Positions 34,937 through 44,298 are shown, counted from the stretch's first letter. The stretch is 64,000 nt of DNA from a filamentous cyanobacterium ESFC-1 (GCA_000380225.1 KB904821.1:4101795-4165794); one strand, 5' to 3'. Program-made: numbers and translations. The notes: generated from the letters alone by a model not told the origin.

Positions 34937-36148
34937 CTATTCTGGTGTTACTTCTGCGGCTGTAATCCCTTCCCCTTGGTAGCCAAAATACCACAACGCC
35001 GCCGCCGCTTCTGCTCGCGTTACCGGCTTTTTCGGTTGAAATAATTGGGTAAAGCCAAACGCCCGTTTAATATTGGCTTGGTCGGCATTTTGGTAATCGG
35101 CTAAAAGCGATCGCAACACCTTCGGATCGATTTTATTAGTATCCTGAAAGCCCCAAGTTTCCTGAATCGTGTCCAGAGACGCATTGGGCAAGCCCTGACG
35201 AATATCAAGGGGAACTTTCCACAACAGCAGGGTTTCTCGCGTCAGAGGGGCATCAGGACGAAACCGCGTTGCGGCAGTATCCCCACTCAACTGAGACGGT
35301 ATAATCCCCGCTTCGGCCAAACCCTGAATCACGGCAAAATCGGGATGAGTTGGCGGCACATCCGAAAACGCAGGTTGAGACGCATTGGGAATCAAGCGAA
35401 TTTGTTTGCCGGGATTATTGTCGTAGATTGAATTATTCGCTTCGACCAACCAACGAGCAAACTCTCCTCGCTCTACCGCTTCATTAGGACGAAAATCTGA
35501 GGTCACATCCCCTTCAAACACCCCTAACGCCGCCAAATCTTGAATATATTGGGCCACTCGTTCATTCACACCCTCCAAGCCAGAAGCGGTTTGAGAAACG
35601 GTTGTATCGCTGTTGTCGGTATTGGTGGCGGTTGCATCTTCCCACTTATATTGCAAACTAAACTCGGTGGGGTCATTATCTGCTGAACGCAGGGTTACAA
35701 TAACTTCTAAATCGTCTTGGACGGCAACTAAACTGAGCGATCGCGGTTCGACTTCCGTATCGGTGCGAGGAGCATTAATAAATTCCCACTCCTCGGAAGA
35801 AAAGGCTTCGCGATAAAAATCCTCAACGGCTTCGCGAGAATCTGCCGTTTCCCAAAGGGTCTGCATACCTGCTTCAGCCGAAGTCATTTGGCTTTCGACT
35901 AAATCGGCGTTGGGGTAACGGGGGAGTTGTTCGGGAAAGTTGCTCGGAAGTTCTACCGATGCCGAATCGTCTTCTGGGGAAGGGGTTTCAGCTTGAGGTG
36001 AGATGGTGACTTCTGGCGGGCTTTCTTGTAATTCGGGGTCTGCGGCAAACCAACCCTCGGCGTTGTTACCGCAAGCGGCAGTGAGGGTTAATAAGCTGAT
36101 ACTCAGTAAGCGATAAATCCAAACAGATGAGCGAGATGACACTATCAA
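34937..36148 (-). CDS. SLH-domain lipoprotein
   Basis: A 403-residue exported protein. The N-terminus 'RLLSISLLTLTAACGNN' is a lipoprotein signal with the anchored Cys. A low-complexity acidic/proline linker and a central beta domain (about 70-170) follow. Then come SLH-like repeats: 'VTSDFRPNEAVERGEFARWLVEANN', 'AFSDVPPTHPDFAVIQGLAEAGIIP', and 'FRPDAPLTRETLLLWKV', with a final 'KKPVTRAEAAAALWYFG'. SLH domains attach proteins to cell-wall polymers. Start is not certain: a TTG codon at 36148 and a GTG two codons later are both possible. No operon partner. Confidence 0.85.
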   Translation of the reverse strand: MIVSSRSSVWIYRLLSISLLTLTAACGNNAEGWFAADPELQESPPEVTISPQAETPSPEDDSASVELPSNFPEQLPRYPNADLVESQMTSAEAGMQTLWETADSREAVEDFYREAFSSEEWEFINAPRTDTEVEPRSLSLVAVQDDLEVIVTLRSADNDPTEFSLQYKWEDATATNTDNSDTTVSQTASGLEGVNERVAQYIQDLAALGVFEGDVTSDFRPNEAVERGEFARWLVEANNSIYDNNPGKQIRLIPNASQPAFSDVPPTHPDFAVIQGLAEAGIIPSQLSGDTAATRFRPDAPLTRETLLLWKVPLDIRQGLPNASLDTIQETWGFQDTNKIDPKVLRSLLADYQNADQANIKRAFGFTQLFQPKKPVTRAEAAAALWYFGYQGEGITAAEVTPE

Positions 36149-36257
36149 CGATTAACATTTCTTTGGGTCATCTCTACGCTAACGCAGAACAGACCCGATC
36201 AACTGCATTGCCAAAAAGATGCACCCTTCGAGTAGTAGAATCGGAAATCTGGCAAAT

Positions 36258-37190
36258 TTAAGCTTTGAGGGCAGATTTACGGCGTTGACCCGCAACGACT
36301 AAACCAAATAAGCCCAAGCCGAGTAATGTGGTGGGTTCGGGAACATCTTTACTTTCTCCCGGAATGGTTACGCTAGAGGCGATCGCGACGGCATCATTAG
36401 CACATTCTAAGAAGACATGAGCCATAAAGGGAGAAATACCATCGGGTAAGATATCGTTGAATAAAGATTTGCTGAGTTTGAAGCCAATGGTGTTGGCATT
36501 ACCCACGCCAAAGTTACCAAAATCTAAACCCGCAGTCCCTAATTCACTGTCTGAAAGGAAATCAATACCGCCTAAAAAGTCGCCTTTTTTGATGACGTTG
36601 CGGGTTTTGGTATTTTTATCTGTAGGATTGTTCGCCACATTTTGGCCGTACAGATAAGCGTAAGCGTCTTCTTTAGTGGCTAAATCGGTTCCCATCGTGT
36701 TGTACTGGTCGTACTTACCCGATTCGGCTGTGTAGTAGTGGTTGAGATTTTTATAACCGGCGTTTTTTCCAGCAACATTTTTAGTTTTAACGTTGCTATA
36801 CAAACCGAGTTTGTTCACGCCAGAATCATTCGTACCCGCAAAGCGAATCCCGAACATATCGCCTTGATTGGTGGCTTTTCGTGCTGTGTTCCCGGAGAAG
36901 TTTAAGAACAAATCGCCCCAGCCAACGTTGTCGTCCTGAGCGCGATCATTGTAAACCCCAGTCAGAGGTGTACCCCCAGTCAGAGCAAAATAAATCGAGT
37001 CTGCGGTTTCTGTGGTGGCTAATCCTTCGATTTCGTAGCCGTAGCCCCCCGAACCGTCATTCAGGGCATCGATGCTGTAGTTCCAGCCGTTGTGCAGCAC
37101 ACCAGCACTGGCTTGAGGAGCCGCGATCGCGATCGCTCCTAATGCTACAGTTGTGCGAAATAGTCCTTTGAAAAAGTGAGGAATAAACAT
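36258..37190 (-). CDS. PEP-CTERM exosortase-dependent surface protein (XDD3-like)
   Basis: A 310-residue secreted protein with a signal peptide (cleaved about residue 29, 'AIAIAAPQASA') and a C-terminal PEP-CTERM sorting signal: 'VPEPTTLLGLGLFGLVVAG' followed by a basic tail 'QRRKSALKA'. The N-terminal half, with 'HNGWNYSIDALNDGSGGYGYEIEGLATTETADSIYFAL' and 'WGDLFLNFSG', fits the XDD3 family of cyanobacterial exosortase substrates. An exosortase gene must be present elsewhere in the genome. The 394-base spacer upstream (37191-37584) should contain its promoter. Confidence 0.87.
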   Translation of the reverse strand: MFIPHFFKGLFRTTVALGAIAIAAPQASAGVLHNGWNYSIDALNDGSGGYGYEIEGLATTETADSIYFALTGGTPLTGVYNDRAQDDNVGWGDLFLNFSGNTARKATNQGDMFGIRFAGTNDSGVNKLGLYSNVKTKNVAGKNAGYKNLNHYYTAESGKYDQYNTMGTDLATKEDAYAYLYGQNVANNPTDKNTKTRNVIKKGDFLGGIDFLSDSELGTAGLDFGNFGVGNANTIGFKLSKSLFNDILPDGISPFMAHVFLECANDAVAIASSVTIPGESKDVPEPTTLLGLGLFGLVVAGQRRKSALKA

Positions 37191-37584
37191 AGAGATAAAA
37201 TCCTTAAACAGCGTGTTGAAACTTTTTCTTGCTCTATTCCATTGATAACAACAATTTCCGCCTTTAAGGTGAAGTTAACGTCAATTTTTAGGGTTTTTGG
37301 ATGAAGTTTCTATAAAGGCTTCGATTTGTCAATTACTGTGAATATTTTGCTGACAAAAAATATCAGTTCAGGATTCGGCTCTGCATTTAACCGCTTATTC
37401 TGATGGGTTTAGATGTGTTTTTCAGTAATTTAACTTAATCTATATAAATTAACTAGACAACAGTTTGGATTTAATTTTACCCACAACAATTGCCGATACA
37501 GACTCAAGCGAGTCCCGCATCGGCTTCTGACCTACGCCAGCTATTGTTTTGGATACACCCTGACTGAGAAGAATGCTTTAATTT
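37191..37584. other. spacer between exosortase substrate and cytM
   Basis: AT-rich, no ORF. Upstream regulatory region of the exosortase-substrate gene on one side and downstream region of cytM on the other. No hairpin with T-tract and no repeat family member detected. Confidence 0.4.
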
Positions 37585-37959
37585 TTATAATTTCTTTAAA
37601 TACTGCAACAAATCGGCCATATCTTCGGGTTTGGGCTGAAACTTGGGCATAGGCGGCGTTTGACCGCTAATAACTTGGTGAATCAGGTTATAATCTGATT
37701 TGCGTTTAGCGACATGATTCAAACTCGGGCCCACCTGACCTAATCCAGCCTTACCATGACAACCTGCACAATTGGTCTCAAAAATTGCTTGGCCGCGTAC
37801 CGGATCGCCTTCTACGGCTAAGACATCTTGAATATAGGGATCGGACATCTGATAAGCCCGAACTGCGATCGCAATCGCAGCAACAGCAAGAACCGTGGCG
37901 ATCGCGACAAAAATGAGTCGCCGTAATAAAACTTTAGGTTGGACAAGTTGGTCATCCAC
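37585..37959 (-). CDS. cytM: cytochrome cM
   Basis: Small c-type cytochrome of 124 residues. Membrane anchor at residues 12-33 ('LRRLIFVAIATVLAVAAIAI'). Haem motif CAGCH at 64-68 and 'PPMPKFQPKPEDMADLLQYLKKL' giving the distal Met ligand region. The 'DPYIQDVLAVEGDPVRGQAIFETNC' segment matches cyanobacterial CytM, which affects respiration and photosynthetic electron flow and is expressed at low level or under stress. It is divergent from petG (247-base spacer), which fits a thylakoid electron-transfer neighbourhood. Confidence 0.9.
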   Translation of the reverse strand: MDDQLVQPKVLLRRLIFVAIATVLAVAAIAIAVRAYQMSDPYIQDVLAVEGDPVRGQAIFETNCAGCHGKAGLGQVGPSLNHVAKRKSDYNLIHQVISGQTPPMPKFQPKPEDMADLLQYLKKL

Positions 37960-38206
37960 AGTTTAGAGCGAGCGCGTGAGCATCGAAAACAACAATAAGA
38001 AGTAAAAGTGGGGTTACGCCAAAAAATTGATATAACCCTTTCGGTCATTAATGTAACAGTTATTTGAAAAATGTTTCATTTTATTAAGATACCTTAAGTG
38101 CAAAACCCATCAAAGCGATCGCCACTGTACCTCCCCGTCTGCGTCCTTTGTGCAGTAGGATCGATCAATACACTATTTTTAAGACCGAATCCAAGGAGAA
38201 CCGGAT

Positions 38207-38320
38207 ATGATCGAACCGTTATTACTCGGAATTGTGGCAGGTTTAATCCCGATTACGCTGGCGGGTTTATTTGTCGCGGCTTATTTGCAATATAAGCGCG
38301 GTAACGAGCTAGGCATTTAA
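38207..38320 (+). CDS. petG: cytochrome b6-f complex subunit PetG
   Basis: A 37-residue single-helix subunit of the cytochrome b6-f complex, needed for its stability. The sequence begins '[20 protein letters not shown]' and ends '[12 protein letters not shown]', which matches the conserved cyanobacterial PetG. An AAGGAG site lies 9-14 bases upstream of the ATG. Confidence 0.95.
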   Translation: MIEPLLLGIVAGLIPITLAGLFVAAYLQYKRGNELGI

Positions 38321-38397
38321 ATTGCGCGGCTTTCCTCGCGATTCACCTATCCCATAGCTGGCTAAAACTCTCTTTGCGCTTACCCGTAGAGAGGGTT

Positions 38398-38940
38398 TTA
38401 GTTTGAGTCTGGATGCTGAAAAAAGCTGATTTCGGTACTACTGTATTGCTTGTGTCGCCCTAAAACCCAATCAGCCACCAAACTATTATTAAACAAAGCA
38501 TTGTGTTCGACGGCGATTTCTCCGTGGGGAGACAATAAATCCAGGGTCGCGATCGCGCTCAAAACCGGATAATACAGATCGCCTCGATAGGGGGGGTCAA
38601 AGTAGATACAATCAAACGACTGTCCGGCTAACTTCTGCAATCGCGCGATCGCATCCCCCCGCAACACCTTAAATTCCTGCTGCGGTTGGGCCACCTGCTG
38701 CCAGTTTTGGCGAATAATGCCACAAGCCCGGCCATTCTTTTCAATCCCCACCACTTCAGCAGCCCCGCGACACAGCGCTTCTGCTCCCATTGTCCCATTC
38801 CCGGCACAAATATCCAACCAACGGCAATTTATCACTCGCTGCTGCCAAATATTAAACAGCGCCTCCCGTACCTTCCCCGTCGTGGGACGAGTCATTTGAC
38901 CGGGTAAGGTTTTAATGGCTCGATTTCCGTAAATTCTCAT
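38398..38940 (-). CDS. rsmD: 16S rRNA (guanine(966)-N(2))-methyltransferase RsmD
   Basis: Methylates G966 of 16S rRNA with SAM in the 30S subunit. The family start 'MRIYGNRAIKTLPGQMTRPTTGKVREALFNIW' is characteristic. The SAM-binding part is 'WLDICAGNGTMGAEALCRGAAEVVGIEKN', and the catalytic N-methyltransferase motif DPPY lies in 'IYFDPPYRGDLY'. At 180 residues it is of normal length. The 5' side is followed by a heptamer-rich spacer. Confidence 0.94.
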   Translation of the reverse strand: MRIYGNRAIKTLPGQMTRPTTGKVREALFNIWQQRVINCRWLDICAGNGTMGAEALCRGAAEVVGIEKNGRACGIIRQNWQQVAQPQQEFKVLRGDAIARLQKLAGQSFDCIYFDPPYRGDLYYPVLSAIATLDLLSPHGEIAVEHNALFNNSLVADWVLGRHKQYSSTEISFFQHPDSN

Positions 38941-38998
38941 TGTTATTGGTCATTTGTCCTTTGTCCTTTGTCCTTTGTCATTGGTTGTTGGTTATTCC
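38940..38998. repeat. short tandem repeats (CATTTGTC/CTTTGTC and TTGGTTGTTGG)
   Basis: Tandem 7-base units immediately upstream of rsmD; part of the window-wide heptamer family. Confidence 0.75.
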
Positions 38999-39018
38999 CA
39001 AAATTCCTCAATTGGCAA

Positions 39019-39047
39019 CTGATGACTCTCCAGAAACTTAAATTAAG
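39019..39047 (-). repeat. partial copy of the interspersed repeat (end block)
   Basis: On the minus strand this segment reads 'AATTTAAGTTTCTGGAGAG' followed by TCATCAG, identical to the last 26 bases of the copy at 55321. It is a detached end of that element. Confidence 0.55.
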
Positions 39048-39225
39048 CCTCAAACACCAAGCGTAGAATCATCCCGATTGCTGTTGCCCACAGAGTAATA
39101 ACAGAAAGAATGATTAAATTTATCAATCGCAACTTTTATTTACAAAAGACAACATTTCGTTAATCATAGGTTAAGCTAATCACCTTGGGATCGTCCTTGT
39201 CGAGTTAAATTTAGTTCGCTTTTTC

Positions 39226-40749
39226 ATGCTGCACCTCTTATCCTTCTTGACTCTCGCGCAAGTTAGCCCTGCAACACCCCTCCCGGAGACAACGGCGCAA
39301 CTGCAACCGCCTCAAACTCAAATTACGGTTCCAACGGCCCCGGACAGAAACACGCCACTCCCGGAGATCGGGCCCAACTGGGAACAACCCCAAGAAACCA
39401 TTATCGAAACCCAAGAAATCCGCGCCTTACCCGGACAACTGGATCGCGTTCCCGTGTTTAACAGTAATAGTCCAGAAGTGGTGTATAACGAAGGAATTTT
39501 GGTTTCGACCTTTCCCTCTAGGGGCATGACCGCCCCCAATGCTCACCTCGACTTACCCTTGCAGGGGCGGTTTGATATCTTTGCCCATCATATTGCCAGA
39601 GGACGCACAGAGGCAGAGTGGCGACCGATTTACCACGGCATTTTAGTTTATAACCCCAACCCCCAACCGACGACCGTTTATGTGCTTCAGGGGTTGAGCT
39701 ATGTCACCAACCCGGACGCGCCTTTTATTGACTTACCGCCGTGGGTCGAAAACCAAGACGGGACGGTTTATTCGGGGCCGGGGTCGCGTTTGGCCAATGA
39801 TATTTTGCGCGGGCTACATCAATCCCAATTTCCCCGTCAGATCGTGATTCCGCCTCGTCAAAGTCGGATGTTGCTCAATGCGCCAATTCGCCTGGGCAAT
39901 GCACGATCGACCTTAATTCGCGCCCAAAGCGACAATCCGGTTTATATGGCGAGTTTGGCTTTACACGCACCCATTTTAGAAGATAATAAAAACCCTGAAA
40001 CCACAGAAGACGTTGAAGGGGCCAAGTTTGACATTGAGATTGAACCCGAAATTCCCCCCACTCCGGTTCCCCATCGTGCGCCGACAATTTTAGAATGGGA
40101 AACCCTGTTAGTGCAGGGCTATTTAGCCACACCCCGCGATCGCGCCCCTACGACCCCCGGCGCTAAAATCAGCGAATTAGTCTATGGTCGCGTGGCGGGA
40201 GTCGCCAGAGGATCGCAATGGCAAGCCGTAGTTACCGATGAGGAGAATACCGAGCATCTGACGATTCCGCGCCCCGGAGCGGCATTTTCCTACCCGATTA
40301 GCAGCCTTGACGATGGCACCTTGGGAACCCAGCAAATTCAAAGCGCGCCGATGTTGGTGCGTTATCCCGACACGGCTTATTTGGCTAATGGCAATTATGG
40401 GGTGCGGTATTATCTGACGATGCCCCTTTATAACGATAGCGATCGCCCGAAAACTGTCGCGATCGCCATGCAAACTCCCCTGAAACGGGAAGATGGCGAT
40501 CGCTTATATTTTCTCGAACCCCCCGACAACCGGGTGTTCTTCCGGGGAACTGTTCATGTGCGCTATTACGATGACCGGGGCGTTTTGCGATCGCGGGCGG
40601 TGCATTTGGTTCAGCATCGCGGTCAAAAAGGCGACCCCCTCTTAACTTTGACCATTCCCCCCCGCAGCGAGCGTCAGGTGAAGGTGGATTTCCTTTATCC
40701 TGCTGATGCTACACCGCCCCAAGTGATTACTGTCGAAACGTTGCGGTAG
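39226..40749 (+). CDS. DUF3370 family protein, exported
   Basis: A 507-residue protein beginning 'MLHLLSFLTLAQVSPATPLP', a short hydrophobic signal-like segment. Main conserved blocks: 'ALPGQLDRVPVFNSNSPEVVYNEGILVSTFP', 'LQGRFDIFAHHIARGRTEAEWRPIYHGILVYNP', and 'FRGTVHVRYYDDRGVLRSRAVHLVQHRGQKGDPL'. These match a cyanobacterial family of unknown function (DUF3370). It is probably periplasmic or surface-associated and rich in beta-strands. No operon partner. Function unknown. Confidence 0.8.
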   Translation: MLHLLSFLTLAQVSPATPLPETTAQLQPPQTQITVPTAPDRNTPLPEIGPNWEQPQETIIETQEIRALPGQLDRVPVFNSNSPEVVYNEGILVSTFPSRGMTAPNAHLDLPLQGRFDIFAHHIARGRTEAEWRPIYHGILVYNPNPQPTTVYVLQGLSYVTNPDAPFIDLPPWVENQDGTVYSGPGSRLANDILRGLHQSQFPRQIVIPPRQSRMLLNAPIRLGNARSTLIRAQSDNPVYMASLALHAPILEDNKNPETTEDVEGAKFDIEIEPEIPPTPVPHRAPTILEWETLLVQGYLATPRDRAPTTPGAKISELVYGRVAGVARGSQWQAVVTDEENTEHLTIPRPGAAFSYPISSLDDGTLGTQQIQSAPMLVRYPDTAYLANGNYGVRYYLTMPLYNDSDRPKTVAIAMQTPLKREDGDRLYFLEPPDNRVFFRGTVHVRYYDDRGVLRSRAVHLVQHRGQKGDPLLTLTIPPRSERQVKVDFLYPADATPPQVITVETLR

Positions 40750-40828
40750 TCTTTTGTCATTGGTCATTTGTCATTGGTCATTTGTCATTGGTCATTGGTC
40801 ATTTGTCCTTGGTCATTGGTCATTAGTC
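40750..40828. repeat. tandem repeat (CATTGGTCATTTGT units)
   Basis: Seven or more direct repeats of CATTGGT/CATTTGT heptamers immediately after the DUF3370 stop. Member of the heptamer family. Confidence 0.85.
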
Positions 40829-40872
40829 TCGATCAAGGTATCGTATTCTCCCTGAACCGCCCTCACCCCAAA

Positions 40873-40894
40873 CCCCTCTCCCACGGGAGAGGGG
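40873..40894. terminator. CCCCTCTCCC/GGGAGAGGGG hairpin
   Basis: A 10-bp perfect stem with a 2-base loop within the common cyanobacterial repeat phrase 'CCTCACCCCAAACCCCTCTC'. It is followed a few bases later by TTTTT, so it could end the DUF3370 transcript. Confidence 0.5.
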
Positions 40895-40945
40895 CTGCTG
40901 GTTTTTATTTGGAATTGCTATATAACTGGTTTATTTATGCAACAA

Positions 40946-41024
40946 CGCCATAACCAACAACCAACAACCAACAACCAACAACCAACAACCAATAACCAAC
41001 AACCAACAACCAACAACCAACAAC
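40946..41024. repeat. CCAACAA heptamer array
   Basis: About eleven tandem CCAACAA/CCAATAA units reaching the last codons of the M48 protease gene. Confidence 0.9.
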
Positions 41025-41893
41025 TAACGAGCGAAACTGCTGAGAATATTGCTATAAGCCTGATTATCTAAGCCGTTCACTTCATTCGCAGAAGGGGGAT
41101 TGCTTTGGATAGATCGGGCCAAAGACTGGACGCGATCGCCCACCGCCGGGTGAGAACTCAAGAAAGGAGGAGGTGCGCCGCCGCGTTGCAGTTTCCGCAT
41201 AAAGGAAACCATGGCTTGGGGGGCATAGCCCGACTGACGTAAGGTATTTAAGCCCAAGCTGTCGGCTTCAAACTCATCTTCGCGACTGTTGGGTAAGCTG
41301 AGGGCGAGTTGTACGCCAATTTGGACTGCTGCGCTTTCATCGAGTCCGGCGGCGGATAAAATACCTTGTTGAATGGCTCGTTCGCGCATTTGTTGGACGG
41401 CATGACGACCGCCAATATGGGCGATTTCGTGGGCGATGACGCTGGCCAATTCTGCTTCGTTATCCGCTTCAAACATTAACCCGGCATGAATGTAGACAAA
41501 GCCGCCCATAGTCGCAAAAGCATTGACGCTGCGATCTTCAACAACTTGGAAGGTGTAAGGAATATCCGGGCGAGAACTGTAGGGAACGAGACGCTGACCA
41601 ATTTGGTTGATATAAGCTGTGGCGGCTCGATGGTTGGAAATGGGCGTACCATTACGGGCAAGTTGGTTTGCCAGTTGTTGATTGATTTGTCCTCCCAAGT
41701 TGACTTCTTGTTGGTCGGACATATTCGACAGTTGCAGGATTTGTGCGCCGCGAATCAAGAGTTCCCACCAAGGAACGGCAGGGGCGGGTTGCGGGGTAAT
41801 CAGGATTAAACTGGTGGCGGTAATTCCGGCTATTAAACCATACAACCAGCGACGGTGAGATTGCCAAAGGGCTTTGAGGGTCGATTTTAGCAT
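41024..41893 (-). CDS. M48-family zinc metallopeptidase (BepA/LoiP-like)
   Basis: Periplasmic zinc protease. Active site HEIAH at 155-159 ('SVIAHEIAHIGGRHA') with the third ligand Glu in 'REDEFEADSLGL' about 50 residues later. N-terminal hydrophobic stretch 16-33 is a signal peptide or anchor. At 289 residues it lacks a C-terminal TPR domain. Family members degrade misfolded outer-membrane proteins. Its last codons abut a heptamer array, so the C-terminus may be repeat-derived ('ILSSFAR'). Confidence 0.92.
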   Translation of the reverse strand: MLKSTLKALWQSHRRWLYGLIAGITATSLILITPQPAPAVPWWELLIRGAQILQLSNMSDQQEVNLGGQINQQLANQLARNGTPISNHRAATAYINQIGQRLVPYSSRPDIPYTFQVVEDRSVNAFATMGGFVYIHAGLMFEADNEAELASVIAHEIAHIGGRHAVQQMRERAIQQGILSAAGLDESAAVQIGVQLALSLPNSREDEFEADSLGLNTLRQSGYAPQAMVSFMRKLQRGGAPPPFLSSHPAVGDRVQSLARSIQSNPPSANEVNGLDNQAYSNILSSFAR

Positions 41894-42055
41894 TACAAAA
41901 AATAAATACGAAGACAGAGCAATAACAAGCTTCTAGAAGATTTCAGACGCGCAGAAGGGGTTTAAAGTTGCTGCGATCCCGTAGGAATCCGCGTAGCGGC
42001 ACGCCCTTTTCTCAATCTTAAAGTTCCCCTAACCAAAGAAAAATTCGCGATCGCG

Positions 42056-43693
42056 TTAGCGTCTGCGCCACCACATCACCCCAGCAACCGTTAAACCCGC
42101 ACCCGGAATGATTAAAATCGCTAACCAACCCATTAGCCCGGCTTGACCGACTGTTAGGGTTAAACGGCGGTCTGAGGGTTCTCTGCCTTGAATCGAGAGG
42201 TTGGCTTCATCAATTTTGGCTAACCATTTCACGGAGTTGAGAAAAACATCGCGATTGAGTTGACGATTGAACCAGCCATTTTCGGCGAAACTAGCATTAC
42301 CAAAGACGACTAAACGGGCTTCGGCGCTTGGGGGGTCATCTTCTGTCTTCGCCCCATTTTCCCTATCTTCTGAATCTATCTCCTCGGTATCTTCCCCGGA
42401 TGCTGTCTCATCCCCAGACCTTTCTGATTCTAGGGGCTGACTCAAGGCAAAACCAAGGGTGAGGGGGCCGGGAATGTCGATTTCAGGATTAAACTCTAGA
42501 TTTTCGGCTTCTAAATCCGCTTCTGCCCAACTTTGCTCGCTGGTGATTAATAAAGGCGCTGCTTGGATATTTTCTAGGGGTTCAACGGCAATGGGACGGG
42601 CGAGGGGATACACCGACATCCGGTCGCCAAAGTCGGCGGTAATCGGGTGAACGCCATAACTGCTGACCACAGGAGTCCCTGGGCCTAAACCAATCACGCT
42701 ACCATTCCCCGAAGCATCAATCACCAGGCGATCGCCCAACTGAATGCCCCAATCTTCTAGAATAGGCTCTAAGCCGGGATCGGTTTGGGGGGCGATCGCC
42801 AGCAACAAACTGCCCCCGGCTTGCAAGTATTCTTGGAGGGCTGCGATTTCTCCCTCGAACAGTTCTTGCTGAGGCCCCAAAACCAAAATAGCATCGGCAT
42901 CCACCGGAATATTCTGCCGTTGGGCAAGATTCAAGGGTTCGACTTCATAACCGCTATTTTCGAGGGTCATCACGGCCAGAGATAAGCCCACTTCCGTTTC
43001 AGACAGGGGTAATTCTCCGTGGCCTTGCAGAACATAAACGCGAGGGGTGCGATCGCGCAAAATTTGTTCAATAGCCCCGGTTAAGCGGGATTCCGACAGG
43101 GTAGTGCCATCTTGGAGGGTTTGGACTCTGGCGGTGCGATCGCCATACTGGAGATAGACTTCGCTTTCACTCCCCACCCCAAATTCTGTGGCTAAACCAA
43201 TTTCAATTTGCGGATCGATAAATTCAAAGTCAAAGTTATCGCTTTGACGGCGATAGTTTTCCAGAAAGTCTCGATTAATGGGGTTTTCTTGGGGCGTAAA
43301 AACCAGAACTTTTACGGGTTGCGGTAACTCGGCCAGAATTGCTTGGGTTTGAGGTGATAAGGTAAAAAGCTGATTTTCGGTTAAATCCACTCGTAAGGGA
43401 TTGCGAACCGCTAAAAAGTTCAATAATGCCAAGATAACAATTAAACTGACCGTCGCGATCGCGGCATTTGCCCCCACTTCCGCAAATTTCTGCTCGAAAA
43501 AGCCGCCGGGCTGACTGCCCACAATCAACAATCCCACCACCACAATCGCCCCCCCCGCCAAAATCAAGCCTAGGGCGGTTCCCGACCAAGTATTGCTGAC
43601 CCAACCGGAAACCAACCCCGCCACGATTAAGGCAGGGCCTACCCAAATCGCATATTTGATAATTTTGACAGCAGGTTTTGGCAGGGTGTTCAT
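42056..43693 (-). CDS. GldG-like ABC-type transport/gliding auxiliary protein
   Basis: A 545-residue membrane protein. N-terminal membrane helices (three between about 8 and 95) precede a large extracytoplasmic part with 'LTENQLFTLSPQTQAILAELPQPVKVLVF' and 'IYVLQGHGELPLSETE'-like blocks of the GldG/DUF4350-type 'ABC-type uncharacterized transport system' family. An acidic low-complexity linker and a final TM helix ('LMGWLAILIIPGAGLTVAGV') close it. Members act with an ABC permease and ATPase, which are not adjacent here; an unrelated ABC ATPase lies 5 kb away at 48778. Start at 43693 avoids a short non-conserved 7-residue extension. Confidence 0.8.
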   Translation of the reverse strand: MNTLPKPAVKIIKYAIWVGPALIVAGLVSGWVSNTWSGTALGLILAGGAIVVVGLLIVGSQPGGFFEQKFAEVGANAAIATVSLIVILALLNFLAVRNPLRVDLTENQLFTLSPQTQAILAELPQPVKVLVFTPQENPINRDFLENYRRQSDNFDFEFIDPQIEIGLATEFGVGSESEVYLQYGDRTARVQTLQDGTTLSESRLTGAIEQILRDRTPRVYVLQGHGELPLSETEVGLSLAVMTLENSGYEVEPLNLAQRQNIPVDADAILVLGPQQELFEGEIAALQEYLQAGGSLLLAIAPQTDPGLEPILEDWGIQLGDRLVIDASGNGSVIGLGPGTPVVSSYGVHPITADFGDRMSVYPLARPIAVEPLENIQAAPLLITSEQSWAEADLEAENLEFNPEIDIPGPLTLGFALSQPLESERSGDETASGEDTEEIDSEDRENGAKTEDDPPSAEARLVVFGNASFAENGWFNRQLNRDVFLNSVKWLAKIDEANLSIQGREPSDRRLTLTVGQAGLMGWLAILIIPGAGLTVAGVMWWRRR

Positions 43694-43758
43694 TTTTTTG
43701 TGCTTTTCGGTCATCTGGAAACGGGGGGATGAGGGCGGATTCCTCCTTCAAGGGTCAT

Positions 43759-44298
43759 TTACGGGCGGCTGACTTCCCATTCTGGCGCAAGTTGGCGAAA
43801 GTTGAATTGAGCAGAAGCCGGGTGACAGGTGACGCAACTATCAACAGAGATGGGATTGGTAAAGTCAACATCAGGGTGAAAGGCTTGGAAATAACGAGAC
43901 CCTTCCAAGCGAAAGGGAATACCAAAATCTTCGTCCCCCAAAGACCGAGAAAAAACTTGCAGATAATTCCACATGGTAATCAACTCCGGGCCGATAATTG
44001 GGGGAAGACTTACGCCATAATGTTGCTGGCGATTTTCCAGTAATTCTTGCCAGGTTTCCGTGGGGAATACTGCCGGAGGAATGGCAATATGACAAGAGGC
44101 ACAATGTTCTAAATATAAACTCTGGCCGAGTTGATATTGTTCGGGGACTGGATCGGTGGTGGTGACATTAGGAGTTTGCGCCATAACCTTGGCCATACTT
44201 CCTCCTAATAGGATTGCCCAAATACAGACAATCGCGATTGTACTCCACACGGCGATCGCGACTTTGAATTGAGGTCGCTCACTAATCTTTGAAAACAT
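43759..44298 (-). CDS. dihaem cytochrome c
   Basis: A 179-residue c-type cytochrome with an N-terminal membrane anchor or signal peptide (14-33). Two haem-binding motifs are CASCH (66-70) and CVTCH (155-159). Between them lies 'QHYGVSLPPIIGPELITMWNYLQVFSRSL', and Met/His axial ligands are not certain. It resembles diheme cytochromes found in cyanobacteria with no settled role, possibly thylakoid or periplasmic electron transfer. It lies between the GldG-like gene and a MoxR ATPase on the same strand, so the three may be one transcript. Confidence 0.85.
   Translation of the reverse strand: MFSKISERPQFKVAIAVWSTIAIVCIWAILLGGSMAKVMAQTPNVTTTDPVPEQYQLGQSLYLEHCASCHIAIPPAVFPTETWQELLENRQQHYGVSLPPIIGPELITMWNYLQVFSRSLGDEDFGIPFRLEGSRYFQAFHPDVDFTNPISVDSCVTCHPASAQFNFRQLAPEWEVSRP

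Noticed and set aside
40768-40953. 61-codon plus-strand frame after the DUF3370 gene
   Set aside because: Derived from the CATTGGT heptamers; hydrophobic repeat peptide without a ribosome-binding site.
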